Source of the DNA: Talpa occidentalis
Taxonomy: Eukaryota; Chordata; Mammalia; Eulipotyphla; Talpidae
Direction of reading: 5' to 3'
Length of the DNA stretch: 64,000 nucleotides
Assembly: GCF_014898055.3 (NCBI RefSeq)
Contig: NW_023604295.1
Location: 70,830,301 to 70,894,300, forward strand
The notes beneath the pieces were generated by a model. That model did not search any database. It had not been told where the DNA came from and was given only the letters and a program-made list of their open reading frames with translations. This document shows, in pieces, positions 36,961 to 48,194 of this stretch. A program made the translations under genes and the position numbers. The first letter of the stretch is position 1. Each line of letters begins with the position of its first letter.

Positions 36961-38606
36961 TGTTTGGAAGCCTAATTTCTACTTGCCATTGTAAACAAGG
37001 TAAAATTACATCTACACTTTTGTTGTTTTTGATCAGTCCAGACCATAAAATTGACATACGGTGAATTAACAGCAAAACACACATGCATTTACTTAATATT
37101 AATACTATTTTAAAACTGCTTAGGAAACTTCATAAGGAAATGAAGATTCAAAGAAGATGCAAAATCTAAGTACTTATACACTAGGTTAAACAAAGGGAGG
37201 CAATTGTGGGAAAATAATTAAACATATGGGAAGACTTAAAAAAGATAAAGGTCATTTTAACAATGTCTGCTTGCACAGAATTTTCTCAGCAATTACTTCC
37301 CATCTCTGGTGATAAAAACATTGCTCTCCTCCTTTATCTCCTGCTTTCAGGAAGAAAAATGAGAGGTATAAGAGGGTTCCATGTACCTGCTGTTTTCTAA
37401 GTTTCCTTACCTCAAAATAATCCTTGGCCAAAGAGCATATTTTTAGGGTAGCAGATCCTGGCCCCTTATACCTTTGGGCACATTTTCACAGGTGCTAGAG
37501 ATGATGAGGAGATCATGAGCTGGGCACCTTTGGGGAGAGCCATTATTCCCCTCACCATACTAGTAAGGGTGAATATTGAAAATATTTTGGTCTTAATTTG
37601 TACTTTTTTTTTTTTCTGTCAGTGCTTTATTCATGGTTTTTGCTACTTTACTAGGGAGTTCATTTATCACAGATTTCTAAAAGTACATTTCTATTTTATA
37701 AGTGTTAGCCGTGTTATGTATCTTTTTCTCTTGTTATGCAATTCCTTTTAATTTTATCACATTTTTAATCTGATAAATGCAAATCTCCATACTGATGTCA
37801 AGTGTCTTTAATTACACCTTTGATGTAATCTTTAATTTTTACCTTTACTCACCCACATATCACAGTAATTCTTATTTTAACTTATTTTCCTATCATAATT
37901 TAAATTTTATCTGTTAATTTTATCTCTACAGAACACATGCTTATGTTACTAGAGCTTGTTCAACAATCTTTTTTTTATTAAATAAAGCATGGTAGGTATA
38001 GATCATACTCATTTTGCGGATATATTGCTTTAATTTTTAAGATGTTCCTTTTGTCTCATGCATAACTATAATTCTTTCAATTACTTGGCTTGTTTATTAA
38101 GAGTGTATTACATGTGTCCTCTTTTGTTCTATTTCTTCATCTACTTGATAAACAATGGTCACATAAACAGTTATAGTGACATACTATTATATTGAAAAAT
38201 GACAGATTCACAGAATTTCTTAGTTAAAATGTGGTAACAAATCTCACAGCTAGTCAAAAGTAATAATGCCAAATCACACAAGAAACTATATGGAGTGATA
38301 TCTTTGTGTCTGTGGTGATTATTTAAATAAGACACAGTGAGAGTAAATTTGAATAACATTTATTTAAGGTTTAAGCTGAAAATTGAAATGCAAATGAATT
38401 ATACATTTTCAAAAGTAGACAGGCTTTTTAACTGAGTATTGTAATTCTTAGTTGATCTTATTTTAATCTGGAATTAATTTAGGGGCATAAGAACTTATTT
38501 TAGTAATTATAAAAACTAGCAAATTAATTTAATATATATGCATTTTCAGGTTGGAATTTGATTTTCAGAAAAGTAGACAGTTGTGTAAAAAGCAGTCATA
38601 TTAAAA
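36961..38606. other. AT-rich non-coding stretch
   Basis: No gene recognised. 37260-37560 is less AT-rich and has the texture of an old LTR, but no family was assigned. Confidence 0.4.
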
Positions 38607-38617
38607 ATGACTTATCG

Positions 38618-38908
38618 AGGGCCTCCCCAGTGGCGCAGCGGTTGAACGCTGGGTTGCGAAGCTGCCCGCAGCCTCTGCAGCACTGGTTCGATCCCCGGCT
38701 GCTCCCGGCCACTGGAGGAGGGTCTCGCATGGCGCGCAGGCCTCTCCTGCCGCCCGCTGCTCCCCTCAGCAGTGTGCTTCGGTCCTTCTGCCTGCTCTGC
38801 TCCCCGCTCTGGGTCTGGTGAATTCTCTCACCCTCCTGCGCTTCTGACTGACCCCAGTGCTTTTATAAATAAATAAAAAAATAATAAAAAAATAAATCTT
38901 AAAAAAAA
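38618..38908 (+). mobile_element. tRNA-Glu-derived SINE, type A
   Basis: Full-length type A copy with CpG-rich head (GGCGCAGCGGTTGAACGCTG) and body. Tail (AAAT)n/AATAATAAAAAAATAAATCTT. Near-perfect TSD GACTTATCGA / GACTTATTGA around 38609-38618 and 38909-38918. Confidence 0.92.
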
Positions 38909-38918
38909 GACTTATTGA

Positions 38919-39680
38919 AATCACATCATTTCATAAGCTTACAAGTTGTTAGTCTAATTTCAACCCAGTTTTTTTGCATGACTCTTAAATTTCATTAGCT
39001 ACAATACATGGCTCAAGTTCTCTTCACACAGTACCATCAATTAGATAAGTCAAGAGTATAAAACTACACTATATTTATCCTCTACTTTCTAACATTTCTT
39101 GAGCTCATTTTTAATTTTGCTGGTCTTAGTCTATTCGTTCTCTATGTGATTTAAAGGAATAATCAGGAATTTCCTCGGACTTAAAAGTGAGGAGATGGGA
39201 GAGTTATTTTTCACTCAAAGTATTAAATTTCAATGACTACCCTGTCATGCTCAAAACAATCAATGTGACATTTATTATTTTTGCAATATAGAAATAGAAG
39301 ATATTTCAGAACTTTTACCTAAAGGAGAAGTTAAATGTGATTTGGAGTCTTTTTGTGGATCTATTGTTTCTCAATGTTCCAGACTAGTAGAGAAAGGAAA
39401 ACTAATAAAAGAACACTTTCTTCATTTTAATTCACTTAAAAATCAGGTGCTATCTTACAAATACCATTCATATGTGGTCAGATACATCAAACAATGTAAA
39501 TCTGAAATAAAGTAAAATTATATATACACATGTGTCTATCTTCTCTATATATCTAAAACTTCTGCCACATTCCCTGCTAGTTGTAGTTTACATGCACTAA
39601 AATCATATATGGCAAGCATTAACCTTTTCCTCTGAAAGGAACATTGGTTCTCTTCTCAAAGACTCATGTATGATTTCTTA
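38919..39680. other. AT-rich non-coding stretch
   Basis: I see no gene or nameable repeat. Confidence 0.4.
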
Positions 39681-39693
39681 AAACACTAATGAT

Positions 39694-39970
39694 GGGCCTC
39701 CCTGGTGGCACAAGGGATTAAGCACAGCACTATGAAATGATCCATTCTCTGCAGCAAGAGTTCAATCCCTGGCCAGCCAGGGACCTACCCACATGGTGCA
39801 GCAGACCTCTCCTGACTCACCTGCTACTCCCCTCAGCAGTGTATTTCAGTCATTCTGCCTGTTCTGTTCCCCACTCTGTCTGTGGTGAATCCTCTCACCT
39901 CTCACCCCCCACATCTCTGGCCTATACCCCAGTTCTTATATGCATGAATAAATAAATCTTAAAAAAAAAA
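39694..39970 (+). mobile_element. tRNA-Glu-derived SINE, type B
   Basis: Full-length copy: head CTCCCTGGTGGCACAAGGGA, body and tail GCATGAATAAATAAATCTT. Imperfect TSD around AACACTAATGA (39682-39692) and ACACACTAAGAATG (39970-39983). Confidence 0.9.
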
Positions 39971-39982
39971 ACACACTAAGAA

Positions 39983-40339
39983 TGTCTGTACAGAAATACC
40001 AGTAGGTAATTATATTATTGCAATTGTTTTTTATTTCTGTTTCAACTTCTGACTTTTCCAATGAAGAACATAAAATAAAACAGCAATCGTTTTTCATTGT
40101 GAAAATCATAGATCATATTTTCCACTGGACCTGCTATCAGGTTATTAAATCTGCACACTCTCTAGGGCAAGATAGTTTAAAAAGATAATTTGATTACACT
40201 TCCCCATGTCTTTTTTAATCAAATGCCCCCAGCAGGAAAGATACATTCAAATACAGTGTGTATTATAAATTATAATATTCACTGTTAGGTATGTTTAAAT
40301 TCACTGTTAGGTATGTTTAAATTACTTTTATATTTTCAT
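39983..40339. repeat. AT-rich stretch with a 22-bp tandem duplication
   Basis: Mostly unidentified. At 40279-40322 the unit TTCACTGTTAGGTATGTTTAAA occurs twice head to tail with a 22-bp period. Confidence 0.6.
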
Positions 40340-40425
40340 TTAACTTTGCTGTGTGACCTAAGGCAAGGTACTTAACCATTCTAAACCTCATTTTTTTCAT
40401 TAAATAAGAAAAAGTTACATATTTA
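40340..40425 (+). mobile_element. MIR SINE remnant
   Basis: TGCTGTGTGACCTAAGGCAA followed by GGTACTTAACCATTCTAAAC and CTCATTTTTTTCATTAAATAA is a clear MIR core (GTGTGACCTTGGGCAAGTTACTTAACC...). Confidence 0.8.
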
Positions 40426-40562
40426 CCAATGAGTTTGAGAATTTTTTTTTTTTTTTGAGGAGTTGCAGAATGGAATGCAAAGCAGTTTTAAGTGTAAGTG
40501 GTATTTATTTCTGTGAATTGATGGAGTGGCATGGTACAGAACACTTGGGGGATGAGAAAACA

Positions 40563-40745
40563 AAGTAAATGAGCATAGACTTTTATGTTATATTGCCTAG
40601 GGTTTAAAATTTAGTTCCAATATTTATTAAATCTGTGATTTTGGAAAAGTTAATTAACCTCAATGAAGAATATGTTTTATATGAAATACAAATATAATAA
40701 CTGGCATTGCAAGGATAAAATAAGCTTAAATATGAAAGTTCAGTT
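40563..40745 (+). mobile_element. MIR SINE, near full length
   Basis: GAGCATAGACTTTTATG, ATTGCCTAGGGTTTAAAATT, AAATCTGTGATTTTGGAAAA, GTTAATTAACCTCAATGAAG and AACTGGCATTGCAAGGATAA match MIR landmarks in order from tRNA-like part through core to 3' part. Confidence 0.8.
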
Positions 40746-40936
40746 CATTTCAAAGTGAATTTTGTTATCACAAAATGCTATATTCCATGTAATATATGAT
40801 TTATAAAGACAAATAATTATTTTCTTTGATTTTAGACCTTATTGATTTCAGAGAAGAGCAAAGATTTGGAGAATGCAAAGGCAATTATTTTTTTTTCCCA
40901 GTATTTCCTATTACATCTTCTCCTCTAGAAGATTTT

Positions 40937-41250
40937 TTTTTTTTTTAATAGAGGCATGTTTTATTTATTTATTTGTTTGTTTGTTTGTTTGTTTGTTCGT
41001 TTATACATGCACTGGGTACAGTCAGAAGCGCGGGAGGGTGAGAGAATTCACCAGAGCCAGAGCGGGGAGCAGAGCAGGCAGAAGGACCGAAGTACACTGC
41101 TGAGGGGAGCAGCGGGCGGCAGGAGAGGTCTGCGCGCCATGTGGGACCCTCCTCTGGTGGCCGAGGAGCAGCAGGGGATCGAGCTGGCGCCGCAGAGGTC
41201 GCGGGCAGCTTCGCAACCCAGCGCTCAACCGCCGCGCCACCGGGGAGGCC
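40937..41250 (-). mobile_element. tRNA-Glu-derived SINE, type A, with extended hybrid tail
   Basis: Reverse-strand copy rich in retained CpGs. The tail complement (40959-41005) holds (TTTA)n followed by (TTTG)n, so the SINE-strand tail is (AAAC)n then (AAAT)n. Then comes a 12-nt non-SINE stretch (plus strand AATAGAGGCATG, 40947-40958) before poly(A). The usual TCTT is absent. Perfect 17-bp TSD CTCCTCTAGAAGATTTT at 40920-40936 and 41251-41267. One of the youngest-looking copies here. Confidence 0.93.
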
Positions 41251-41267
41251 CTCCTCTAGAAGATTTT

Positions 41268-41554
41268 GTAGGAAATATTTTCTTTAACAAACAAGCTTGC
41301 TAAGACTCACACATCATATTTATAAAGTCTGAAATTCAGGTTTTTTTTTTTTTTTTTTTGAGAGAGAGAGAAAAAGGACTTGAATTACAGTTGACTATTG
41401 TTTAGGAGAGAGATGCTATATAGCTTTTTCTCTTTCTCTTAGTCTTACAAGACATTCTGAAAAAAAAAATATCACTTTTCCATACTAGCAAATGCTATTA
41501 GAAATAATAAAATACAATCAATAGGGTTATTGACTTATTTAAAGATAAGTGTTT
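41268..41554. other. Short spacer between facing SINEs
   Basis: T run at 41341-41359, AG-rich run, otherwise AT-rich. I see no gene. Confidence 0.5.
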
Positions 41555-41566
41555 AAAATTAGAACA

Positions 41567-41874
41567 GGGCCTCCCTGGTGGCGCAGCGGTTGAGCGCTGG
41601 GTTGTGAAGCTGCCCGCAGCCTCTGCAGCACCAGTTCGATCCCCGGCCACCGGTTGAGGGTCCCACATGGCATGCAGACCACTCCTGCCGCCCACTGTTC
41701 CCCTCAGCAGTGTACTCCGTCAGTCTGCCTGCTCTGCTCTCCCCCCTGACTCTGGTGAATTATCTCACCCTCCCGCACTTCTGACTGTACCAGGGCTTGT
41801 ATAAATAAATAAATAAATCTTAAAAAATAAAGTTAAAAAAAATGTTGAAAACCTATTAAAAAATAAAAAAAATA
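41567..41874 (+). mobile_element. tRNA-Glu-derived SINE, type A, with extra 3' sequence
   Basis: Full-length copy with CpG-rich head (GGCGCAGCGGTTGAGCGCTG). After AAATAAATAAATCTT (ends about 41821) there are about 50 further bases, including AAGTT and TGTTGAAAACCTATT, before the TSD. TSD AAAATTAGAACA at 41555-41566 and 41875-41886. The extra segment lies inside the TSD and so entered with the element or arose in its tail. Confidence 0.92.
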
Positions 41875-41886
41875 AAAATTAGAACA

Positions 41887-42480
41887 TATTTGTCATCATT
41901 AACTTAATAGTATCTGTCACTACATTTCCTAAGTGTTCACCATGGAAATTGACTGAATTAGAACCATAGGAAACTACATTTTAGCCTTGGAGATATAATG
42001 ACTATTCTTAGAATTTTAAAGAAAGATGTCACTCAACTCTGTATGTCATATTTGTTCTCAGTCACTGAATTCTTTAGTAACTTGTATCCGGCTTGTACTG
42101 CTTCTACTTCACATTTTGCAAATTTACTTTAATTTTAAACTGCAATGCAAAGTAATGTTACATCAATATTTAGAGTGCTGATGATTGGTGATGGCCATAA
42201 CTCAATCTTATGTCAAAAATATATGGCATTTGATGGGACCAATTAAGATCAATGTCAACACATGGCTTTCCAACAAATGACATGGTAAATCTTTGGCAGA
42301 ATGATAAGCAATGATCCCATTCATCACTGAAGAGACAAGCTGTTATGGGTGTGAATTTAATGATGTGTTGTTTAGGTCCATTTTTAGTTAATTTCTAGTC
42401 AATGATAAGACAGATAGCTAAAGAAAGTGTTGCATTCCTGAATTAGATGAGGAACTAACTTAATTTCTATATTCTAACCT
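41887..42480. other. AT-rich non-coding stretch
   Basis: I see no gene or nameable repeat. Confidence 0.4.
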
Positions 42481-42575
42481 TATTTAAACTCCTAAGGAAA
42501 TATAAACTATTAGATTTCCTTAGGAGTTTAAATATGTATATACATATTTAGGAGTTTATATATGTATATACATTT
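42481..42575. repeat. 21-bp perfect hairpin with adjacent direct repeat
   Basis: Arms 42481-42501 (core ACTCCTAAGGAAAT) and 42514-42534 are perfect complements around a 12-nt loop. The right arm region TAGGAGTTTAAATATGTATA (from 42521) is then directly repeated as TAGGAGTTTATATATGTATA (from about 42549). Confidence 0.88.
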
Positions 42576-45519
42576 TAAATCAAGCTCTTTAATTTGCTGT
42601 TTATGAAAACAATTATGGGAAGGTACTAATAGCTTCAAAATAACCTGAGATTAATGAAAGTTTTACCGAGCAGGAAAATGCATGGATATTTCACAGGAAT
42701 GATGGCTAGAGGCAGTTATGAAAAAGAGGAAAAGTAAAAAAAAATCTTCATGAAAATAAGGGAAGGTAACCAACTCCATTTCACTAAGAATCCCTTTCTC
42801 ATTCAATCCAATATTCATGTAGCATACCTGTACTCTCACTCCTTTTATAGCTCACTTCTAAAGTTCCAAGAATTGGAGCAGTAAAAAGAAATGAGATATA
42901 TGAAATGCATATAGATATAAGGAGTGCAAAAGGGTAAAGAAATTAAATCATCTTAAGGTTTATTCCATTTATAAAGCCAGGTAAAATTGCCTCTTTGGAC
43001 CTCTATTTTTGCTCTTTGCCTTTCCTATTAGAACACCTGAAATTTTCACAGTAATTGATAGTTTACCATCAAACAAAATTCTTCATTAAAATAGACTTTT
43101 TTTCTAAATATTTGTCTCATACTGTGCTTTGTTTTGAAGAAATTATCTTCAATGTAAAGATAGTAAAAGGTAGTCAAAAATGGATATGTTCTAAAATTTA
43201 AGGGTGGTGTACATGGACGTATTATATAATGTTTGTACACAAGTCACTTTAGTAATATACAATGAATTTTATAGCAAAAAAGTGTGTATAAAAGTAAATG
43301 ATTTGTGAACCAGGCATTTGATATATCAAATAATTACTAAGGTGGATTACTTATTGAGTTTGATAATTATAGCACTTTATTTTCCTACTTTGATTCAGCG
43401 TATTTCCTTATTTAAGCATGTTTGCAATAGAGCAGTATATTTTTACATGCAGCCCACACTCTAATTAGCACATTCTAATTTCTAGCTTAAGAGAAAACCA
43501 CAAGTAGCATATGGCTTAAAATGTTTTATTGTTAACAACTAAGCTATATGCCTCACTGTAAGACAAAAATTAAATCTTTCTTTGCTTTGATTCAGCCTGG
43601 CTCCTGACTTTTTATTTTTATTGGATAATTAAATAGCTAAACAAGATGAAATGAGTTACTTAACTCTCTTCAAAATTAGAGGTAATTTAGGTTAGAGAAA
43701 ATACTTTTCTGAGTACTATAATGTTTTCCTACTGAATCTGCTAATATCTAATTTCCTTTCACCTCTGACATTTATATGATGTAGATATAGATACAGATAT
43801 AGTGTCATGTATATACTCATAGTAAAGAAATAAATTTGTGTTTATATTTCTTTCTGAAAGTATATTTAATGCCTTAGGACCATCTGTCTCACTTAAAAAA
43901 TGCATTCTATAATCATCAAATATGAAGAATAAGTCTGCAAGGTATTTCATTTTTTATAGCATACATTATGAAAAACATAAAATTTCAAGACAGTAGTTTT
44001 ATACTTTGGGGTTGTTTCAGTATAGGCATGCCATTAAGCCCTGAAGACCCAAAAATGATGTACTGATGCAAAACCATTCCATAACCAGATATAAACAAGC
44101 CTTACAGAGAACTAATTTTTCAGGTAGTTACAATTCCATAAAAACATGGAATTTCCTTTCCCATTTGTCTCCTCATCCCCCTTTCCATTTTTCTATTCTC
44201 TGTCCAGATAACTGTCTCATTCTCCTGTCACTTTCCTTTAATAGCAGGAGGAGACGGGAACAATTCCCTTTGCAGATATTGGAGGGCTGTGAACGGTTAC
44301 ATTGTTTCATATTGGACTGTTTATGAGAATATCCAGTTTTTCTGTTGCTTATATTGATCACTAATTCTCACATTATTAAAGAACAAGGTCTCCTTCCCAT
44401 CAGAACCTAAAGTGTTGAGGAAGAGAAATGTAAAATAAAAAAAAAATGATTTTCCCCAAAACTTCCTATTTGATAGAATAATTTGAAATATAATGAAGGA
44501 GAGTGCTGCATACAAGAGCATGATGCAGGATATCTCTGTGTTCTCCACACCAGGCAATATTTATCTATAGAGATATAACTTCACTGGACACAATTTGTTT
44601 TATGTCATGGTGAATTTCATGCAATCCCCAATTCTGCCCTATGGTATCAGCTTGGACACCAGCAATCTATCACCACCTCTGCTCTCATGATATTACGCTG
44701 TGAAATCTGAGACCTCCAGATTTAAGCAGGGCCATTGTCCACCCATTGAAAGTGTCAATGTAAGTGACATATGTTCCTATAAGCTTAGAGGTCATCATGG
44801 TCCACTATGGTCATCATGTTCATTTCTTATCTCCTTTCTCTCCCCACCAAACATGGTTTACTAATCCTTTTGTTGACCATTGGTGAGATAAGTTCTCTTT
44901 CTCTTTCCTTTTTTTTTTTTTTTAGGTAGTTGCAATGCAATAACTTATTAATTATGTATAGCTGTACTGCACATGCTGACAAATATCCACCACCAGATAT
45001 TGAGTTTACTTTCAGCAACCCACTAGCATATATCTACCTAATTGTCTTGAGCAAAGATTATGGCAAATATTATTCTGATTTCATGTTAGTTGAAATCATA
45101 GAAACTTCTATTTGCTTGTGTACCAAGATGTCAGTCATCAACAAACAAAAATGCTCCCTCATTTCACTGACAAATGACATAAACAAGCCTTACAAGAGAA
45201 AAGTAACTTGATACCTAATTAAATGTTGTTTTGTTTTGTTTTGTTTTTTTCCCACTTTGAGGGCATATGTTGATCAGAACATCTTGCACTTAATAGGAGG
45301 CCTACATGAACAGGAGAAATAAAGTCTCAGCAACTTCCAAAGCTCATTAGTCTAATAGAAAACCCACAGCATTTTGAGCTAGATTCTAAGTGTATTATGT
45401 TATTGGGTCAGAATAAAAGAAAAGTAAACCCCAAACATAAGTTCACCATGTTGCAGAGAAGAGCAGGGTCCATAGAAGGAAGGAAGGTCAATAACTAGTT
45501 CTTCCAATATCAGCAGTTT
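42576..45519. other. AT-rich non-coding stretch
   Basis: About 2.9 kb without a supportable gene. The frames at 44066-44557 and 44827-45211 on both strands carry no domain that I recognise. 44560-44830 is less AT-rich and unidentified. Confidence 0.4.
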
Positions 45520-45672
45520 TGATTTATAAGGATGTGTTCCTCAAAATGGTATAGCCACTTTGTAAGACAGATTGGTAGTTTCTTACAAAGCTAAATGTAC
45601 TATTATCATAAAACCATGAGCCTGAATATTGATTCAAATGTATTAAAAACTTATGTCTACATATAAACCTGT

Positions 45673-45744
<72 letters not shown>

Positions 45745-46190
45745 TGCTTTCTTGGAAATTACCAAAACCGGAAAACAAGAAATATGCCCTTCAGTAGGTA
45801 AATGGATAAATATATTGTGATAAATCTAGATAATGGAATATTATCCAGTTCTAAAGGCAAATGGGCTATCAAGGCAAGAAAAGACATGGAGGAACCTTAA
45901 GTGCATATTACTAAGTGAAAGAAGTGAATATGAAAATGCTATAAAGTGTATGATTCCACTATATGATATTCTGGAAAAGGCAAAACTGAGCTGGTAAAAT
46001 GTTAAGTAGCTGCTAGTGGGTTGGATGAAACAGAAATTAATTGGCAGAGGATTTTCAAAACAGTGAAATTATTCCATGTGATACTACAATACTTAATATA
46101 TTTATATCATACATTTATCCAAATCCATAGACTACACAATGCCCAGAGAAAACCCTAATATAAACTATAATCTTTGAGTGATAAAATTCT
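45520..46190 (+). mobile_element. LINE-1 3' UTR-type remnant with internal TA microsatellite
   Basis: Left part has TTGGTAGTTTCTTACAAAGC and TTAAAAACTTATGTCTACAT. Right part has CCTTCAGTAGGTAAATGGAT, AATGGAATATTATCCAGTTC, AAAGACATGGAGGAACCTTA and GATATTCTGGAAAAGGCAAA. These are L1 (L1M-type) landmarks in sense order. The part that normally lies between CCTGCACACGGATG and AATTGCC is replaced by the TA array at 45680-45742. Confidence 0.8.
45680..45742. repeat. (TA)n microsatellite
   Basis: Uninterrupted AT/TA run of about 31 units inside the L1 remnant. The frame at 45524-45778 is only its translation. Confidence 0.97.
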
Positions 46191-46307
46191 AAAATGGGAT
46201 ATTGAAAGTGGAGGAGATTGTGCATGCTCGTGGGCAGAGAATATATGGAAGTGAATATGTGAATACTCTGTACTTCCCACTAAATTTTGCTATAAAACTA
46301 GAACTGA

Positions 46308-46574
46308 GGGCCTCCCCTGGTGGCACAGCGGTTGAGCGCTAGGCTGCGAAGCTGCCCGCAGCCTCTGCAGCACCGGTTCGATCCCCGGCCACCTGTGAGG
46401 GTCCCACATGGCGCACAGACCTATCCTGCCATGCCTGCTGCTCCCCTTGGCAGTGTATTTAGTCAGTCTGCCTGTTCTGTTCCCCACTCTGGCTCTGGTG
46501 AATTATCTCACCCTCCTGAGCTTCTGACTGACCCCAGTGCTTTTATAAATAAATAAATAAATCTTAAAAAAAAA
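46308..46574 (+). mobile_element. tRNA-Glu-derived SINE, type A
   Basis: Full-length type A copy: head GGCACAGCGGTTGAGCGCTA, GGTTCGATCC B box, body, tail TTATAAATAAATAAATAAATC, poly(A). Perfect 14-bp TSD AAAACTAGAACTGA at 46294-46307 and 46575-46588. Confidence 0.94.
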
Positions 46575-46588
46575 AAAACTAGAACTGA

Positions 46589-46849
46589 ATGTAGTAGTGT
46601 TTATTGATTAATAAAACAACACAGTAACTCTTTGAACATGAAACAACATGGATTATTCTGACCATAATTTTGCTGAGTAGAAGGATTCAGACAAAAAGTA
46701 AACTATGATTATAACTAGTCAGTATGTATATGATTATACATGATTATAACTATGATTATAACTATGATTTTATTTAAAGAAATTAACATATGGGGAGAGA
46801 AATTTTGTCAATGCATACCTGGAGATGAGGGGGGCAGGGAAAGTTATAT
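46589..46849. repeat. AT-rich stretch with imperfect 12-bp tandem repeat
   Basis: ATGATTATAACT-like units recur about four times between 46705 and 46770. The rest is unidentified. Confidence 0.55.
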
Positions 46850-46972
46850 TCCTATATGCATTTACAAACATCTTATCAATTTCTTCAAAAGCCCTGTTGG
46901 AATTTTTATTAGCATTGCATATATTTCTGACTGAAGAAATCTGGCATTTCATCAATATTGACAGCATGCTAT
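46850..46972 (-). mobile_element. LINE-1 ORF2 fragment, antisense
   Basis: Plus strand reads ATCAATTTCTTCAAAAGCCC, TGTTGGAATTTTTATTAGCA, TTGCATATATTTCTGACTG and TCATCAATATTGACAGCATG, which is L1 ORF2 text in reverse. Confidence 0.75.
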
Positions 46973-46974
46973 TT

Positions 46975-47930
46975 AATTAGGAAAACAATCGCTACAATTC
47001 AATACATTAGCAGATTAAAATGATCAAATTATATTGATAGCAGCAGAAAAAGGGTAGATAAATTTGACATATTTAATATAAAAATCCATAGAGGGTTTAG
47101 ATGAGAAAATAATCTGCTAAAGAGTATCTATAAAAAACTTAAAGCAAACATCTTACCTGATAATGAGCCACTCAGAGAGTCAGGAACATGGCAAGGACGC
47201 CCACTTCCACTATTTCTATTCAGCACTCCCCTGGAGAACTTAGAGAAGGAAATGAAATTGCAAGTGTTTTATACACTGCAGTCACTAAATAAAACTGTCA
47301 TTATTTGCAGGTTATATGATTATTAACAGAGAAAATTTTAGGAACTATATATAAATTATTAGAATAATAAGAAAGTTTATCAGCAATGCTGGATACAAAA
47401 TCAATATGGAGATCTATTTACTTTCTATCTACTAGCAATAATAAGTGAACATATAAATTTAAAGACATTATTTATAGCACTAAAAATATGAATGGTGTGA
47501 GAAGTATCACATAAGATATGTAGAATTCCTTCTATGGAAAAATCATAAAACTTCATTGAAAAACACAAATGCAACATGTTAATGGATTTACAAGTATAAT
47601 AAGAAGATAAAATTCTTTCCAAATTGATTTTGGATTTCAGCCAAAATTCAAAAAGATTTTCTGTTTCAACACTCAATAGTTTCTCCTAAAAAACAACATT
47701 CACTTTCTTTATCAAACTAAAGCTTTCACATAAAATTATAATAATTAAATCAGTATGGTATTTATTTTTGGGAAAACAAATAGAACATGTTAAAAAACCC
47801 AGATATAGACACACACATATTGAAAACCACGTATTATAGCAATGAGGTCAAACCAGTGAAGAAGTGATAAATTTGTCAATAAATAGAATGATGGAAATTA
47901 GCAAACTGTAAGGAATAACACGCAACTTTA
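46975..47930 (+). mobile_element. LINE-1 ORF2 fragment, sense
   Basis: Sense L1 landmarks in order: AAATCCATAGAGGGTTTAGATG, AGCCACTCAGAGAGTCAGGA, CAAGGACGCCCACTTCCACT, GGATACAAAATCAATATGGA, AAGCTTTCACATAAAATTATA, TAAATCAGTATGGTATTTAT and AACCCAGATATAGACACACA. The ORF is destroyed by stops and indels. It directly abuts the antisense fragment on its left. Confidence 0.82.
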
Positions 47931-48194
47931 CCTTAATCTTACAATATAAACAGCAACAACAACAAAAACAATTGTGCATACAGATAAAGACAAATATCAT
48001 TTAGCACATTCCTTGTGTTGAAAGTTGGCCTATTGTTGGGGTTTGGATATTTTTTTTTCATTCATTAAGGCCATTAATGAACATTGAATTTTCAGTCCAT
48101 AACAAAAGATGACTAACAACACAATTCTTGGAGAGATGTTGCATAACTTCAATACCCCACCGTCCTCTAGTATTTTATCCCAATATAACATACG
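47931..48194. other. AT-rich non-coding stretch
   Basis: I see no gene. It includes a (CAA)n-like tract near 47951-47975. Confidence 0.4.
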
